Source of the DNA: CABRXV01 sp900754955
GTDB taxonomy: Bacteria > Actinomycetota > Coriobacteriia > Coriobacteriales > Eggerthellaceae
Direction: 5' to 3'
NCBI GenBank assembly: GCA_902475005.1
Contig: CABRXV010000036.1
Coordinates: forward strand, 1 to 19,834
DNA length: 19,834 bases
In this document: piece by piece, positions 7,965-14,065 of the stretch
Layout of the letters: each line of letters begins with the position of its first letter
Numbering within the stretch: the stretch's first letter is position 1
Program-made: the position numbers and the translations under genes
Notes under the pieces: generated by a model
Database searches by the model: none
What the model was told of the DNA's origin: nothing
The model's input: the letters and a program-made list of their open reading frames with translations, nothing else

Positions 7965-10598
7965 ATGGCAGAGGCGTTGTACCGCAAATACCGTCCGCAG
8001 ATCTTCGAGGACGTCGTCGGTCAGGAGCACATCGAGCGCACGATCAAGAACGCGATCGAGCAGGACAAGGTGAGCCACGCCTACCTGTTCTGCGGACCGC
8101 GCGGCACGGGCAAGACCACCACGGCGCGTCTGCTTGCGAAGGCGCTGCTGTGCGAGCAGGGCCCCACGTCCGACCCCGACGGCACGTGCGAAGACTGCAC
8201 GATGATCGCGGACGGCAGGCATCCCGACGTGTACGAGCTCGACGCGGCGAGCCGCACGGGCGTGGAGAACGTACGCGAGGAGATTATCGGTCGCGTGCAG
8301 TTCGCCCCCACGCGCGGGCGCTACAAGGTCTACATCATCGACGAGGTTCATATGCTGTCGAACGCGGCGTTCAATGCGCTGCTCAAGACGCTCGAGGAGC
8401 CGCCGAGCCACGTCGTGTTCATCCTGTGCACCACCGATCCGCAGCAGGTTCCCGAGACGATTCACTCGCGTTGTCAGCGCTTCGACTTCCGTCGCATCTC
8501 GAACGAGGCGATGGTGTCGCGTCTCGGCGCCATCTGCGTATCGGAGAACGTGGAGTTCGAAGGCGACGCGCTCGATCTCATCGCGCATCGCGCCGAAGGC
8601 GGCATGCGCAACGCCCTCACTTCGCTCGAGCAGGTGATCGCGTTCGGCGAGGGTCGCGTGACACTTGCGAATGCGGAGCAGATTCTCGGTTCGCTCGACG
8701 TGAGTGAGCTCGGCGAGATCGTGAAGCTCATCGGCACGCGCGATGTGGCGGGGTGCTTCCGCTGGACGGCCGAGTTCGTTGAGACGGGTTCCGATTTGGC
8801 ACGGTTCACACGCGACCTCGCGGAGCACCTGCGCAACATGTACGTCATGGCGCTGGCGGGCGAGGAGGCGGTGCTCGACGTGAGCGAGTCGGTGCGGCGC
8901 GAGCTGGCGGGTGAGCTGCCCCTGTTCGGTCCCGACCGTCTCGCGCGCCTGCTCGGCGTGCTGGGCGATCTGACCGCCGAGCTCAAGTCGTCGACCAACC
9001 AGCGGCTTTCGTTCGAGATTGCGCTCACACGAATGGTGCGCCCCGATTCCGACCTGACGCTCGAGTCGCTTGCGGAGCGCATCGAAGCGCTCGAGGCGGG
9101 CTACTCGGCGGTGGCGCATGTGGTGTCGTCGCCGAGTGCTGGCGTGGCGCATGCGCTCGGGGCTGGCGCTGGCGTGGCGCAGGGCGCTGCGGGTGCGGGC
9201 GCTGGAGTTGGCGCGAGTGCGGCGTGCGCGTCTGCTGCGAGTGCCGTGCGCGCTGACGAAGCGGGGGCGATGCGCGGTGCCGTCGCCGCAGACGACGGCG
9301 CACAGGTGCAGCGAGATGCGATGCCGGCGGCTGCAGCGGCAGCGCGGGACGAGCGCGACGCGGCGCGTCCAGCGGCTTTCGCCGGTTCGTTATCTGCTGC
9401 GATGCCTTCCACGGAGGGGAGCGGTATTTCGTCTGCGGCAGAGACGCCGATGCCGGCGACGTCGAGCGCGGCGCCGCAGCCTGCTTCGACGGTTGCCGCG
9501 GGTGCTGGCACAGGAGCGGGTGCGGGTGCGACGGGCGGTATTCCGCCGCAGCTGCTCGAGAGCATGCGCAACCCCGCGGGGCTGCAGCGCATGTGGCAGG
9601 CGACGCTCGCGCATCTCAAAAAGGCGAAGGCGGCCTACGGAGTGCTGTTCCTCAACACGAAGGCAGTGCTCGATGAGGCGGCGGGCGCGCTCGTGGTCGA
9701 GTTCCCCGCTGCGAACGACTTCGCGTTCAAGGCCGTCCAGAAACGCGATGTGCAGGATGAGCTGAGCGCGGCAATCGCGCAGACACTCGGTGCTCCGGTG
9801 CCGTTCCGCCTGTCGAAGGCGGGACAAGGCGCTGCGGGCGGCATCCAGGGTGCGGTGCAGGGTGCCGCGCAGTCTGCGGCCCGTGCGGCTGCGGCGGCGA
9901 CGCAGCCTGCTGCCGCGCATGAGACAGTGCCTGCTGCGGCAAGCACGCAGGCAGTTGCGCAGCCTGTCGCGACGGGTGATGCGGCGCGCTTCGAGGCGCA
10001 ATCTGCCGGTGCCGCGCCGACGGCTGCGCGCGCAGCTCAGCGTCGCGAACCCGCACCGTGGGAGGACGCTCCCGCCGTGCGCGAGGAGCAAACGCCGCGC
10101 GGTGCGGGCTCTGCGTCCCAGCCGGCGCAAGCCGCTTCCGCATCTGCTTCGGCGAACGACTGGGACGAGGTGCCCGTCGACCTCTACGAGGACATGGTTC
10201 CCTATGGTGACGATGCGTACGACGACCCCTATGCGATGCCGGCGGCGTCTCAGCCCGTGGCGGCCTCGCGGCCTGCGGACTCTGCGCGTTCCCAAAGTGC
10301 GGATGCCAGGCATGGCGCCGGCGCCCCGAGCGTTTCCGATGCGCGTGCGGGCGTGCCGAACGGCGGTATGTCTGCGGCAGCCACAAGTGCGGCGCCGACG
10401 GCGGGCGCGACGGCTCGCGCGGCATCGGCGTCAGATACCGCAGCGGGCGCGGCGCCGGCGTCTGGTGCGGGCGCGCAGTCTTCCGCAGCTGCTTCCGCTT
10501 CCGCCGCGCGCGCCGACGAGCCGACGCTCGCCGACCTCGACGCCATGCTCGCCTACGGATTCGGGGAAGGGGCGTCGTTCACCGAGGTGCGCGAGTAG
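7965..10598 (+). CDS. dnaX: DNA polymerase III subunit gamma/tau
   Basis: DnaX is the AAA+ clamp-loader subunit that loads the sliding clamp and, as tau, links polymerases at the fork. This protein is 877 residues, long for the family. Visible are ALYRKYRPQIFEDVVGQEH (4-22), Walker A GPRGTGKT (44-51), a zinc module (C63, C75, C78, with Asp72 where E. coli has the fourth Cys), Walker B VYIIDEVHML (122-131), and SRC with the arginine finger (168-170). A collar domain runs to about 370. Residues about 378-522 are an Ala/Gly-rich linker, about 523-622 a folded tau-type domain (LQRMWQATLAHLKKAK, VVEFPAANDFAFKAV), and 622-730 a second low-complexity linker. Acidic WDEVPVDLYEDMVPYG and a conserved-looking C-terminal peptide (TLADLDAMLAYGFGEG) close the protein. 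AAGGA lies 9 bases before the ATG. Confidence 0.97.
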   Translation: MAEALYRKYRPQIFEDVVGQEHIERTIKNAIEQDKVSHAYLFCGPRGTGKTTTARLLAKALLCEQGPTSDPDGTCEDCTMIADGRHPDVYELDAASRTGVENVREEIIGRVQFAPTRGRYKVYIIDEVHMLSNAAFNALLKTLEEPPSHVVFILCTTDPQQVPETIHSRCQRFDFRRISNEAMVSRLGAICVSENVEFEGDALDLIAHRAEGGMRNALTSLEQVIAFGEGRVTLANAEQILGSLDVSELGEIVKLIGTRDVAGCFRWTAEFVETGSDLARFTRDLAEHLRNMYVMALAGEEAVLDVSESVRRELAGELPLFGPDRLARLLGVLGDLTAELKSSTNQRLSFEIALTRMVRPDSDLTLESLAERIEALEAGYSAVAHVVSSPSAGVAHALGAGAGVAQGAAGAGAGVGASAACASAASAVRADEAGAMRGAVAADDGAQVQRDAMPAAAAAARDERDAARPAAFAGSLSAAMPSTEGSGISSAAETPMPATSSAAPQPASTVAAGAGTGAGAGATGGIPPQLLESMRNPAGLQRMWQATLAHLKKAKAAYGVLFLNTKAVLDEAAGALVVEFPAANDFAFKAVQKRDVQDELSAAIAQTLGAPVPFRLSKAGQGAAGGIQGAVQGAAQSAARAAAAATQPAAAHETVPAAASTQAVAQPVATGDAARFEAQSAGAAPTAARAAQRREPAPWEDAPAVREEQTPRGAGSASQPAQAASASASANDWDEVPVDLYEDMVPYGDDAYDDPYAMPAASQPVAASRPADSARSQSADARHGAGAPSVSDARAGVPNGGMSAAATSAAPTAGATARAASASDTAAGAAPASGAGAQSSAAASASAARADEPTLADLDAMLAYGFGEGASFTEVRE
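9138..9181 (+). repeat. Direct repeat inside the dnaX linker
   Basis: GCTGGCGTGGCGCA occurs at 9138-9151 and again at 9168-9181, a 30-bp in-frame spacing. It suggests that the Ala/Gly linker grew by slippage or duplication. Confidence 0.7.
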
Positions 10599-10666
10599 CG
10601 CTTCCTGCGGTGCGACGATGTTCTTTTGGCAAGGGCTGCGTCGCGCGATGTTGCGGAAAGCGCTCG

Positions 10667-10675
10667 TGCTATGAT
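10667..10675 (+). promoter_or_regulatory. Extended -10 promoter of ybaB-recR
   Basis: TGCTATGAT is a TGn extension plus TATGAT, 69 bp before ybaB. It suggests that ybaB-recR can be transcribed separately from dnaX. No -35 is needed for an extended -10. Confidence 0.45.
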
Positions 10676-10744
10676 GCAAGGGCTTTTCGCGCCGTGCAGC
10701 CGAGGCGGCATGGCGCATGACGACGAGAAAGAGGAGCAAAGCTC

Positions 10745-11053
10745 ATGGATATGAAGAAAATGATGAAGCAGGCGCAGAAGATGCAGCGCGAGGCTGCGCT
10801 TGCGCAGGAGGAGATCGCCCAGATGGAGTTCGAGGCCACGGCGGGCGGCGGCATGGTCAAGGCCACGGCGGGCGGCGACATGACGCTCAAGTCGGTCTCC
10901 ATTGATCCTGCGGCGGTTGACCCCGAGGACGTCGAGATGCTCGAGGACATGGTCGTCGCTGCGGTCAACGAGGCGCTGCGTTCCGCGACCGAGGCGTCGA
11001 ACGCCCGCATGAGCGCCGTCATGGGCGGCATGAAGATCCCGGGCCTCATGTAG
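10745..11053 (+). CDS. ybaB: YbaB/EbfC-family nucleoid-associated protein
   Basis: This 102-residue protein has the family layout: an N-terminal amphipathic helix (MKKMMKQAQKMQREAALAQEEIAQMEFEATAGGGMVKATAGGD, start to about 45), the VSIDPAAVDPEDVEMLEDMVVAAVNEAL core, and a Met/Gly-rich C-terminus. YbaB forms a homodimer that binds DNA with little sequence preference and works near RecR in repair. Its place between dnaX and recR is conserved in many bacteria and supports the call. GAGGAG precedes the ATG at a spacing of about 10. Confidence 0.95.
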   Translation: MDMKKMMKQAQKMQREAALAQEEIAQMEFEATAGGGMVKATAGGDMTLKSVSIDPAAVDPEDVEMLEDMVVAAVNEALRSATEASNARMSAVMGGMKIPGLM

Positions 11054-11063
11054 CGTACGCGGG

Positions 11064-11660
11064 ATGCAAGCTGCTCCATCGATACAGAAGCTGCTCGACG
11101 AGCTTGAGCGGCTTCCCGGCGTCGGGCCCAAGTCGGCCCAGCGCATGGCGTACTTCATTCTCAACTCCGACAAGGCGACGGCGTTGCGTCTCGCCGAGGC
11201 GATCATCGAGGTGAAAGAGACGGTGCATTTCTGCAGCCGTTGCTTCAACTACGCCGAGTCCGATCTGTGCGAGATATGCGCAAGCCCGAAGCGCGACGGC
11301 AGTGTGATCTGCGTGGTGAGCGAGCCGCGCGACATTCCGCCGATCGAGCGCACTGCGGTGTTCTCGGGCGTATACCACGTGCTCGGCGGCGCTCTGTCCC
11401 CCATGGAGGGTGTCGGCCCCGATGATCTGCGCATTTCCGAGTTGCTTGCGCGCCTCGCTTCCGAAGATGTTGAGGAGGTGGTGCTCGCCACCAACCCTAA
11501 CATCGAGGGTGAGACGACGGCGGCTTATCTGGCGCGTCTCATCAAGCCGCTCGGCATCAAGGTGACGCGCCCTGCAAGCGGTTTGCCCGTGGGCGGCGAT
11601 CTTGAGTTTGCCGACGAGGTGACGCTCGGGCGCGCGCTTGAGATGCGGCGCACGCTGTAG
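11064..11660 (+). CDS. recR: Recombination protein RecR
   Basis: RecR (198 residues, usual length) forms a ring that helps load RecA at gaps with RecO (RecFOR pathway). It shows a helix-hairpin-helix (LERLPGVGPKSAQRMA, 14-29), a four-Cys zinc finger (C57, C60, C69, C72), and a Toprim domain with SEPRD (86-90) and LATNPNIEGETTAAYL (141-156). The C-terminal Walker-B-like region is TRPASGLPVGGDLEFADEVTLGRAL. It starts 10 bp after ybaB with almost no ribosome-binding site, so translation is probably coupled to ybaB. A strong terminator follows. Confidence 0.97.
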   Translation: MQAAPSIQKLLDELERLPGVGPKSAQRMAYFILNSDKATALRLAEAIIEVKETVHFCSRCFNYAESDLCEICASPKRDGSVICVVSEPRDIPPIERTAVFSGVYHVLGGALSPMEGVGPDDLRISELLARLASEDVEEVVLATNPNIEGETTAAYLARLIKPLGIKVTRPASGLPVGGDLEFADEVTLGRALEMRRTL

Positions 11661-11681
11661 GTTTGCTGCGAGCGAGACGGA

Positions 11682-11715
11682 GGGCCCGTCGGACGTGCGT
11701 CCGGCGGGCCCTTTT
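11682..11715 (+). terminator. Rho-independent terminator after recR
   Basis: GGGCCCGTCGGAC (11682-11694) pairs with GTCCGGCGGGCCC (11699-11711) over 13 bp with one G-U pair and a 4-nt loop, followed by TTTT. Confidence 0.92.
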
Positions 11716-11929
11716 CGCGTGCTGGTGCAGTTTGCGGGGTGCGGTGCGCCCCTGTTCGCTGCGGGGGTGCTCTTGTTGCGGAGCGGCGCTCGCGGCGCGC
11801 CGCGGGGTAGCGCGCGTGCCATTTGCGGTGGGGTGCACTTGTCGCGAGATAGTGCGCATGGCGTGTCGTTTGCAGCGGGACGCTGTGCTGTTTGCGACGA
11901 GGGGGGCTGGAGGACCTCGTTCGCTGCAG
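11716..11929. other. GC-rich non-coding stretch
   Basis: I see nothing definable between the recR terminator and the minus-strand hairpin at 11937. There is no open frame with a family pattern or ribosome site. Confidence 0.45.
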
Positions 11930-12046
11930 AAAAGCCAAGAGCCGTGACCTGCTGCGCAGATCACGGCTCTTGTAAGACAAAGGATCCTGTCCCCTCCAAA
12001 AACAGAACCTTCATCTTGGTGAAGCCTGGATGCTTCTCGTAAATCG
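11930..12046 (-). ncRNA. Candidate small RNA on the minus strand
   Basis: On the minus strand an extended -10 (TGATATACT, 12061-12053) would start a transcript near 12046. It would run through a 5-bp hairpin (GAAGC/GCTTC) and an imperfect hairpin (GGTTCTGT with ACAGGATCC, the loop holding TTTTGGAGGGG). It would end at a perfect 11-bp stem (AAGAGCCGTGA/TCACGGCTCTT, 11971-11937), three bases before TTTT (11933-11930). Promoter plus terminator about 115 nt apart is what a small RNA gene looks like. I do not recognise a known RNA family. The same strand also holds a 33-codon ORF, listed separately; the two readings compete. Confidence 0.4.
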
Positions 12047-12062
12047 CATGACAGTATATCAT
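11961..12062 (-). CDS. Possible 33-residue small protein or remnant
   Basis: ATG (12062-12060) to TGA (11963-11961) gives 33 residues beginning MIYCHAIYEKHPGFTKMKV and ending SFVLQEP. Unlike other frames nearby, it reads as a balanced protein rather than an Arg/Ala/Pro shadow. However, it has no good ribosome site, its start overlaps the -10 element described for the small RNA, and its stop lies inside the terminator-like hairpin. It could be the end of a decayed mobile gene. I do not recognise the family. Confidence 0.2.
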   Translation of the reverse strand: MIYCHAIYEKHPGFTKMKVLFLEGTGSFVLQEP

Positions 12063-12100
12063 CCCGTTTGCAAAAACGCGACAATTATTTGCGACTGCGC

Positions 12101-12168
12101 TCGGGTCGCATAAACGTTCGGATCATATAAGCGCTCAGGTTGCGCGAGCACCCAGGTCGCACAAACGG
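12101..12168. repeat. Four 17-bp iteron-like tandem repeats
   Basis: Four consecutive 17-bp units begin at 12101, 12118, 12135 and 12152. Units 1 and 4 read TCGGGTCGCATAAACGT and CCAGGTCGCACAAACGG; the middle two are TCGGATCATATAAGCGC and TCAGGTTGCGCGAGCAC. The pattern YCRGGTCGCAyAAACG is visible in all, with exact register and no gaps. Confidence 0.65.
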
Positions 12169-12400
12169 AAATTCTGCCATTTTGCGGCAAAAATGACGAA
12201 TGTTGGTCGTTTTCGCAGGGTTTTTCCGCAGAGGTGTTTTGGTGCTCTATCAGCTCTTCTTAAATCGCCTGATAGATATTATGGCGATCTGAGAATAGAT
12301 ATATGCGATGCGCGAGAAATCGTTCAAGTGGTGCCTTTCGGGGCTCGCAGGCGGCAAACAAACGACTTTTTTGCCGCAAAATGGCAAAAATGCCGTTTGT
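12161..12400. mobile_element. 240-bp element with 50-bp imperfect inverted repeats (MITE-like)
   Basis: The arms 12161-12210 and 12351-12400 are inverted copies in exact register, with no gaps. The core is perfect over 18 bp (GCCATTTTGCGGCAAAAA, 12176-12193, against 12368-12385). Flanking parts such as ACAAACGG/CCGTTTGT (12161-12168/12393-12400) also match. The 140-bp interior is AT-rich for this genome, codes for nothing recognisable, and holds another inverted repeat (TCTATCAG/CTGATAGA, 12246-12253/12269-12276). No clear target-site duplication is seen, so it may be a non-mobile palindromic structure rather than a transposon derivative. Confidence 0.4.
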
Positions 12401-12417
12401 TGGAATGCCGCACCCGA

Positions 12418-12572
12418 CGCAGAAAGCGCGCATGGCGCACCCATCGTGTGAAGCGTGCCAGGTGGAGCGCGGAATGCACCCATGGCATCCTCATCGCTTG
12501 AAGCATGCCGAGCGGGGCACAGAATGCGCGTACAGCGTGCTCGCCACGTGAAGCGTGCCGTGTGGAGTGCGT
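12418..12572. repeat. 50-bp degenerate tandem repeat, about three copies
   Basis: Units begin at 12445, 12495 and 12545, exactly 50 bp apart, each starting with a version of CGTGTGAAGCGTGCC followed by GTGGAGCGC. A partial unit precedes them from about 12418. The first two full units agree at about 32 of 50 positions. The frames through it do not look coding. Confidence 0.65.
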
Positions 12573-12811
12573 GCGTGCAACAGGGCGGAGCGCACGTTGC
12601 GGAAGGTGCCGCAATGCCCGCGTCGTGCAAAGCTGCTTCGAAGTGTAGTGTTATACTCGCCTACGGCAAAAGAAGAGGGGCGTCTGGCTTGCGCTCGCGC
12701 AGGTCGTCCGCACAAAGGCGATGCGCTTCCGAGGGGGCGATCGCGAAGCGGCGGGGCGGCTTTCGCCCAGCGTGCACACCACGGCGCCGACGGAAACAGA
12801 GTTGAGGACTC
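12573..12811. other. Leader region of the mobBA operon
   Basis: There is no gene here. It contains the extended -10 at 12649-12657 and about 150 nt of purine- and GC-rich leader before the mobBA start. I looked for a molybdenum cofactor riboswitch and cannot support one by eye. Confidence 0.45.
12649..12657 (+). promoter_or_regulatory. Extended -10 promoter of the mobBA operon
   Basis: TGTTATACT is a TGn extension plus TATACT. Transcription would start near 12664, leaving a long leader of about 148 nt, long enough to hold a regulatory RNA. Confidence 0.5.
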
Positions 12812-14065
12812 ATGGTTAACATCCCGAGCCCGGCGATCTCGATCGTGGGACGCCACAATTCCGGCAAAACGACGCTCATCGAGCAGGTCATCAAGGAGCT
12901 CGTTGCCCGCGGCCACGACGTCGGGTCGATCAAGCATCACTCCCATGTGGGATTCGACATCGACTATCCCGGCAAAGACTCCTACCGCCACCGCGCGGCT
13001 GGCGCGTCGGAGGTGGTCATCGCTGCGCCCGACATGCTCGCGCGCGTGAAGATGCTCCAGGAGGAAGTGGAGTGCAACGACATCGTGCGCTCAATGCCTG
13101 GGCACGACATCATCGTGGTCGAGGGGTACCGCAAGAGCGGCCTGCCCACGATTGAAATCATGCGCTCGGGCAACCCCGCCGATGTGAGCGTCGCGCAGGT
13201 GTTCGTCGAGGGTGCGCGCTCGGGTGCGTCGCTCGGAACCGACTTCACCCAGATCGCGCGTGGTGTGGCCGAGGAGCACAAGGCCGATCTCAAGCACAAG
13301 ATGCCCACGTCCGATACGGTCGCCATCGTGACCGACATCCCCGAGGCGCGTGATGCTGCGGCGCTGTACAACATTCCCGCCTTCGACCTCAACAACACGG
13401 GGGATCTCGTCGACTTCCTTGAGGATCACTACGTGCGCCCGCGCGTCACCGTGGTCATCCAGGCGGGTGGCGAGAGCCGCCGTATGGGCCGCTCGAAAGC
13501 GACGGTGCCCTTCGACGGCCGTCCGCTCATCTGCCGTCTGGTGGAGCGCCTCGCTCCTGCGGCCGACGAGCTTATCATCACCACCAACGAGGCGGAAAAC
13601 CTCGGCTTCCTCGCCGAGCAGTACCCCGACCTCGACATCAAGCTCGTTTCCGACGCGTTCGACTTCCGCGGTGCGCTGCCGGGTCTGTTCACGGCGCTGC
13701 AGGCGGCGAGCAACCCGTTCGTGGCCGTGGTCGCGTGCGACATGGTATTCGCGAGCGCGAGCCTCGTGGTTGCGGAGTCCATCGCGATGGCGGAGACCGA
13801 CGCCGACGTGGTGGTGCCGGTGAACCAGCACGGCTACGAGCCCTTCCATGCGATGTACCGCCGTTCGGGGTGCCTCGGTGCCGTGCGCCGCGCGCTCGAC
13901 CGCGGCGAGAAGCGCGCCCAGTCGTTCTTCGATGACGACGAGGTGACGGTACTCGAGTTCGCGCAGGAGCGCGTGCTCGAGGTGGAGCCGCGCGGCGGCT
14001 GCTTCATCAACGCGAACACGCCCGACGAGCTCAAGCGCCTTCAAGACGCGTACTTGGGGGAATAG
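12812..14065 (+). CDS. mobBA: MobB-MobA fusion: molybdopterin-guanine dinucleotide biosynthesis protein
   Basis: This 417-residue cytoplasmic protein joins two Mo-cofactor proteins. Residues 1 to about 205 are MobB, a P-loop GTPase with Walker A GRHNSGKT (13-20), the IKHHSHVGFDID segment and VEGYRKSGLPTIEI. Residues from about 212 are MobA, the guanylyltransferase that adds GMP to molybdopterin; its signature is IQAGGESRRMGRSKA (usual LAGGRSSRMG-DKA, with Gln in the Leu position). Further MobA marks are VVACDMVF (usual CDMPF) and GYEPFHAMYRR. Such cofactor serves DMSO-reductase-family enzymes such as formate dehydrogenase, none of which is in the window. GAGG lies upstream of the ATG. The next gene starts directly after its stop (TAG ATG), so the two form an operon. 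Confidence 0.95.
   Translation: MVNIPSPAISIVGRHNSGKTTLIEQVIKELVARGHDVGSIKHHSHVGFDIDYPGKDSYRHRAAGASEVVIAAPDMLARVKMLQEEVECNDIVRSMPGHDIIVVEGYRKSGLPTIEIMRSGNPADVSVAQVFVEGARSGASLGTDFTQIARGVAEEHKADLKHKMPTSDTVAIVTDIPEARDAAALYNIPAFDLNNTGDLVDFLEDHYVRPRVTVVIQAGGESRRMGRSKATVPFDGRPLICRLVERLAPAADELIITTNEAENLGFLAEQYPDLDIKLVSDAFDFRGALPGLFTALQAASNPFVAVVACDMVFASASLVVAESIAMAETDADVVVPVNQHGYEPFHAMYRRSGCLGAVRRALDRGEKRAQSFFDDDEVTVLEFAQERVLEVEPRGGCFINANTPDELKRLQDAYLGE

Noticed and set aside
9617..9624. CAAAAAGG in dnaX as a programmed frameshift site making gamma
   Set aside because: It is not a proper XXXYYYZ heptamer in frame and lies inside the tau domain, far from the end of the ATPase/collar region.
11716..12580. 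CRISPR array
   Set aside because: The tandem repeats are contiguous and diverged, with no unique spacers between identical repeats and no cas genes.
12193..12630. Open frames on both strands through the inverted and 50-bp repeats
   Set aside because: They translate the repeats, lack ribosome sites and show no domain pattern.
12660..12811. Molybdenum cofactor riboswitch before mobBA
   Set aside because: The long leader and the gene function invite it, but I cannot match the motif by eye; a covariance-model search would decide.
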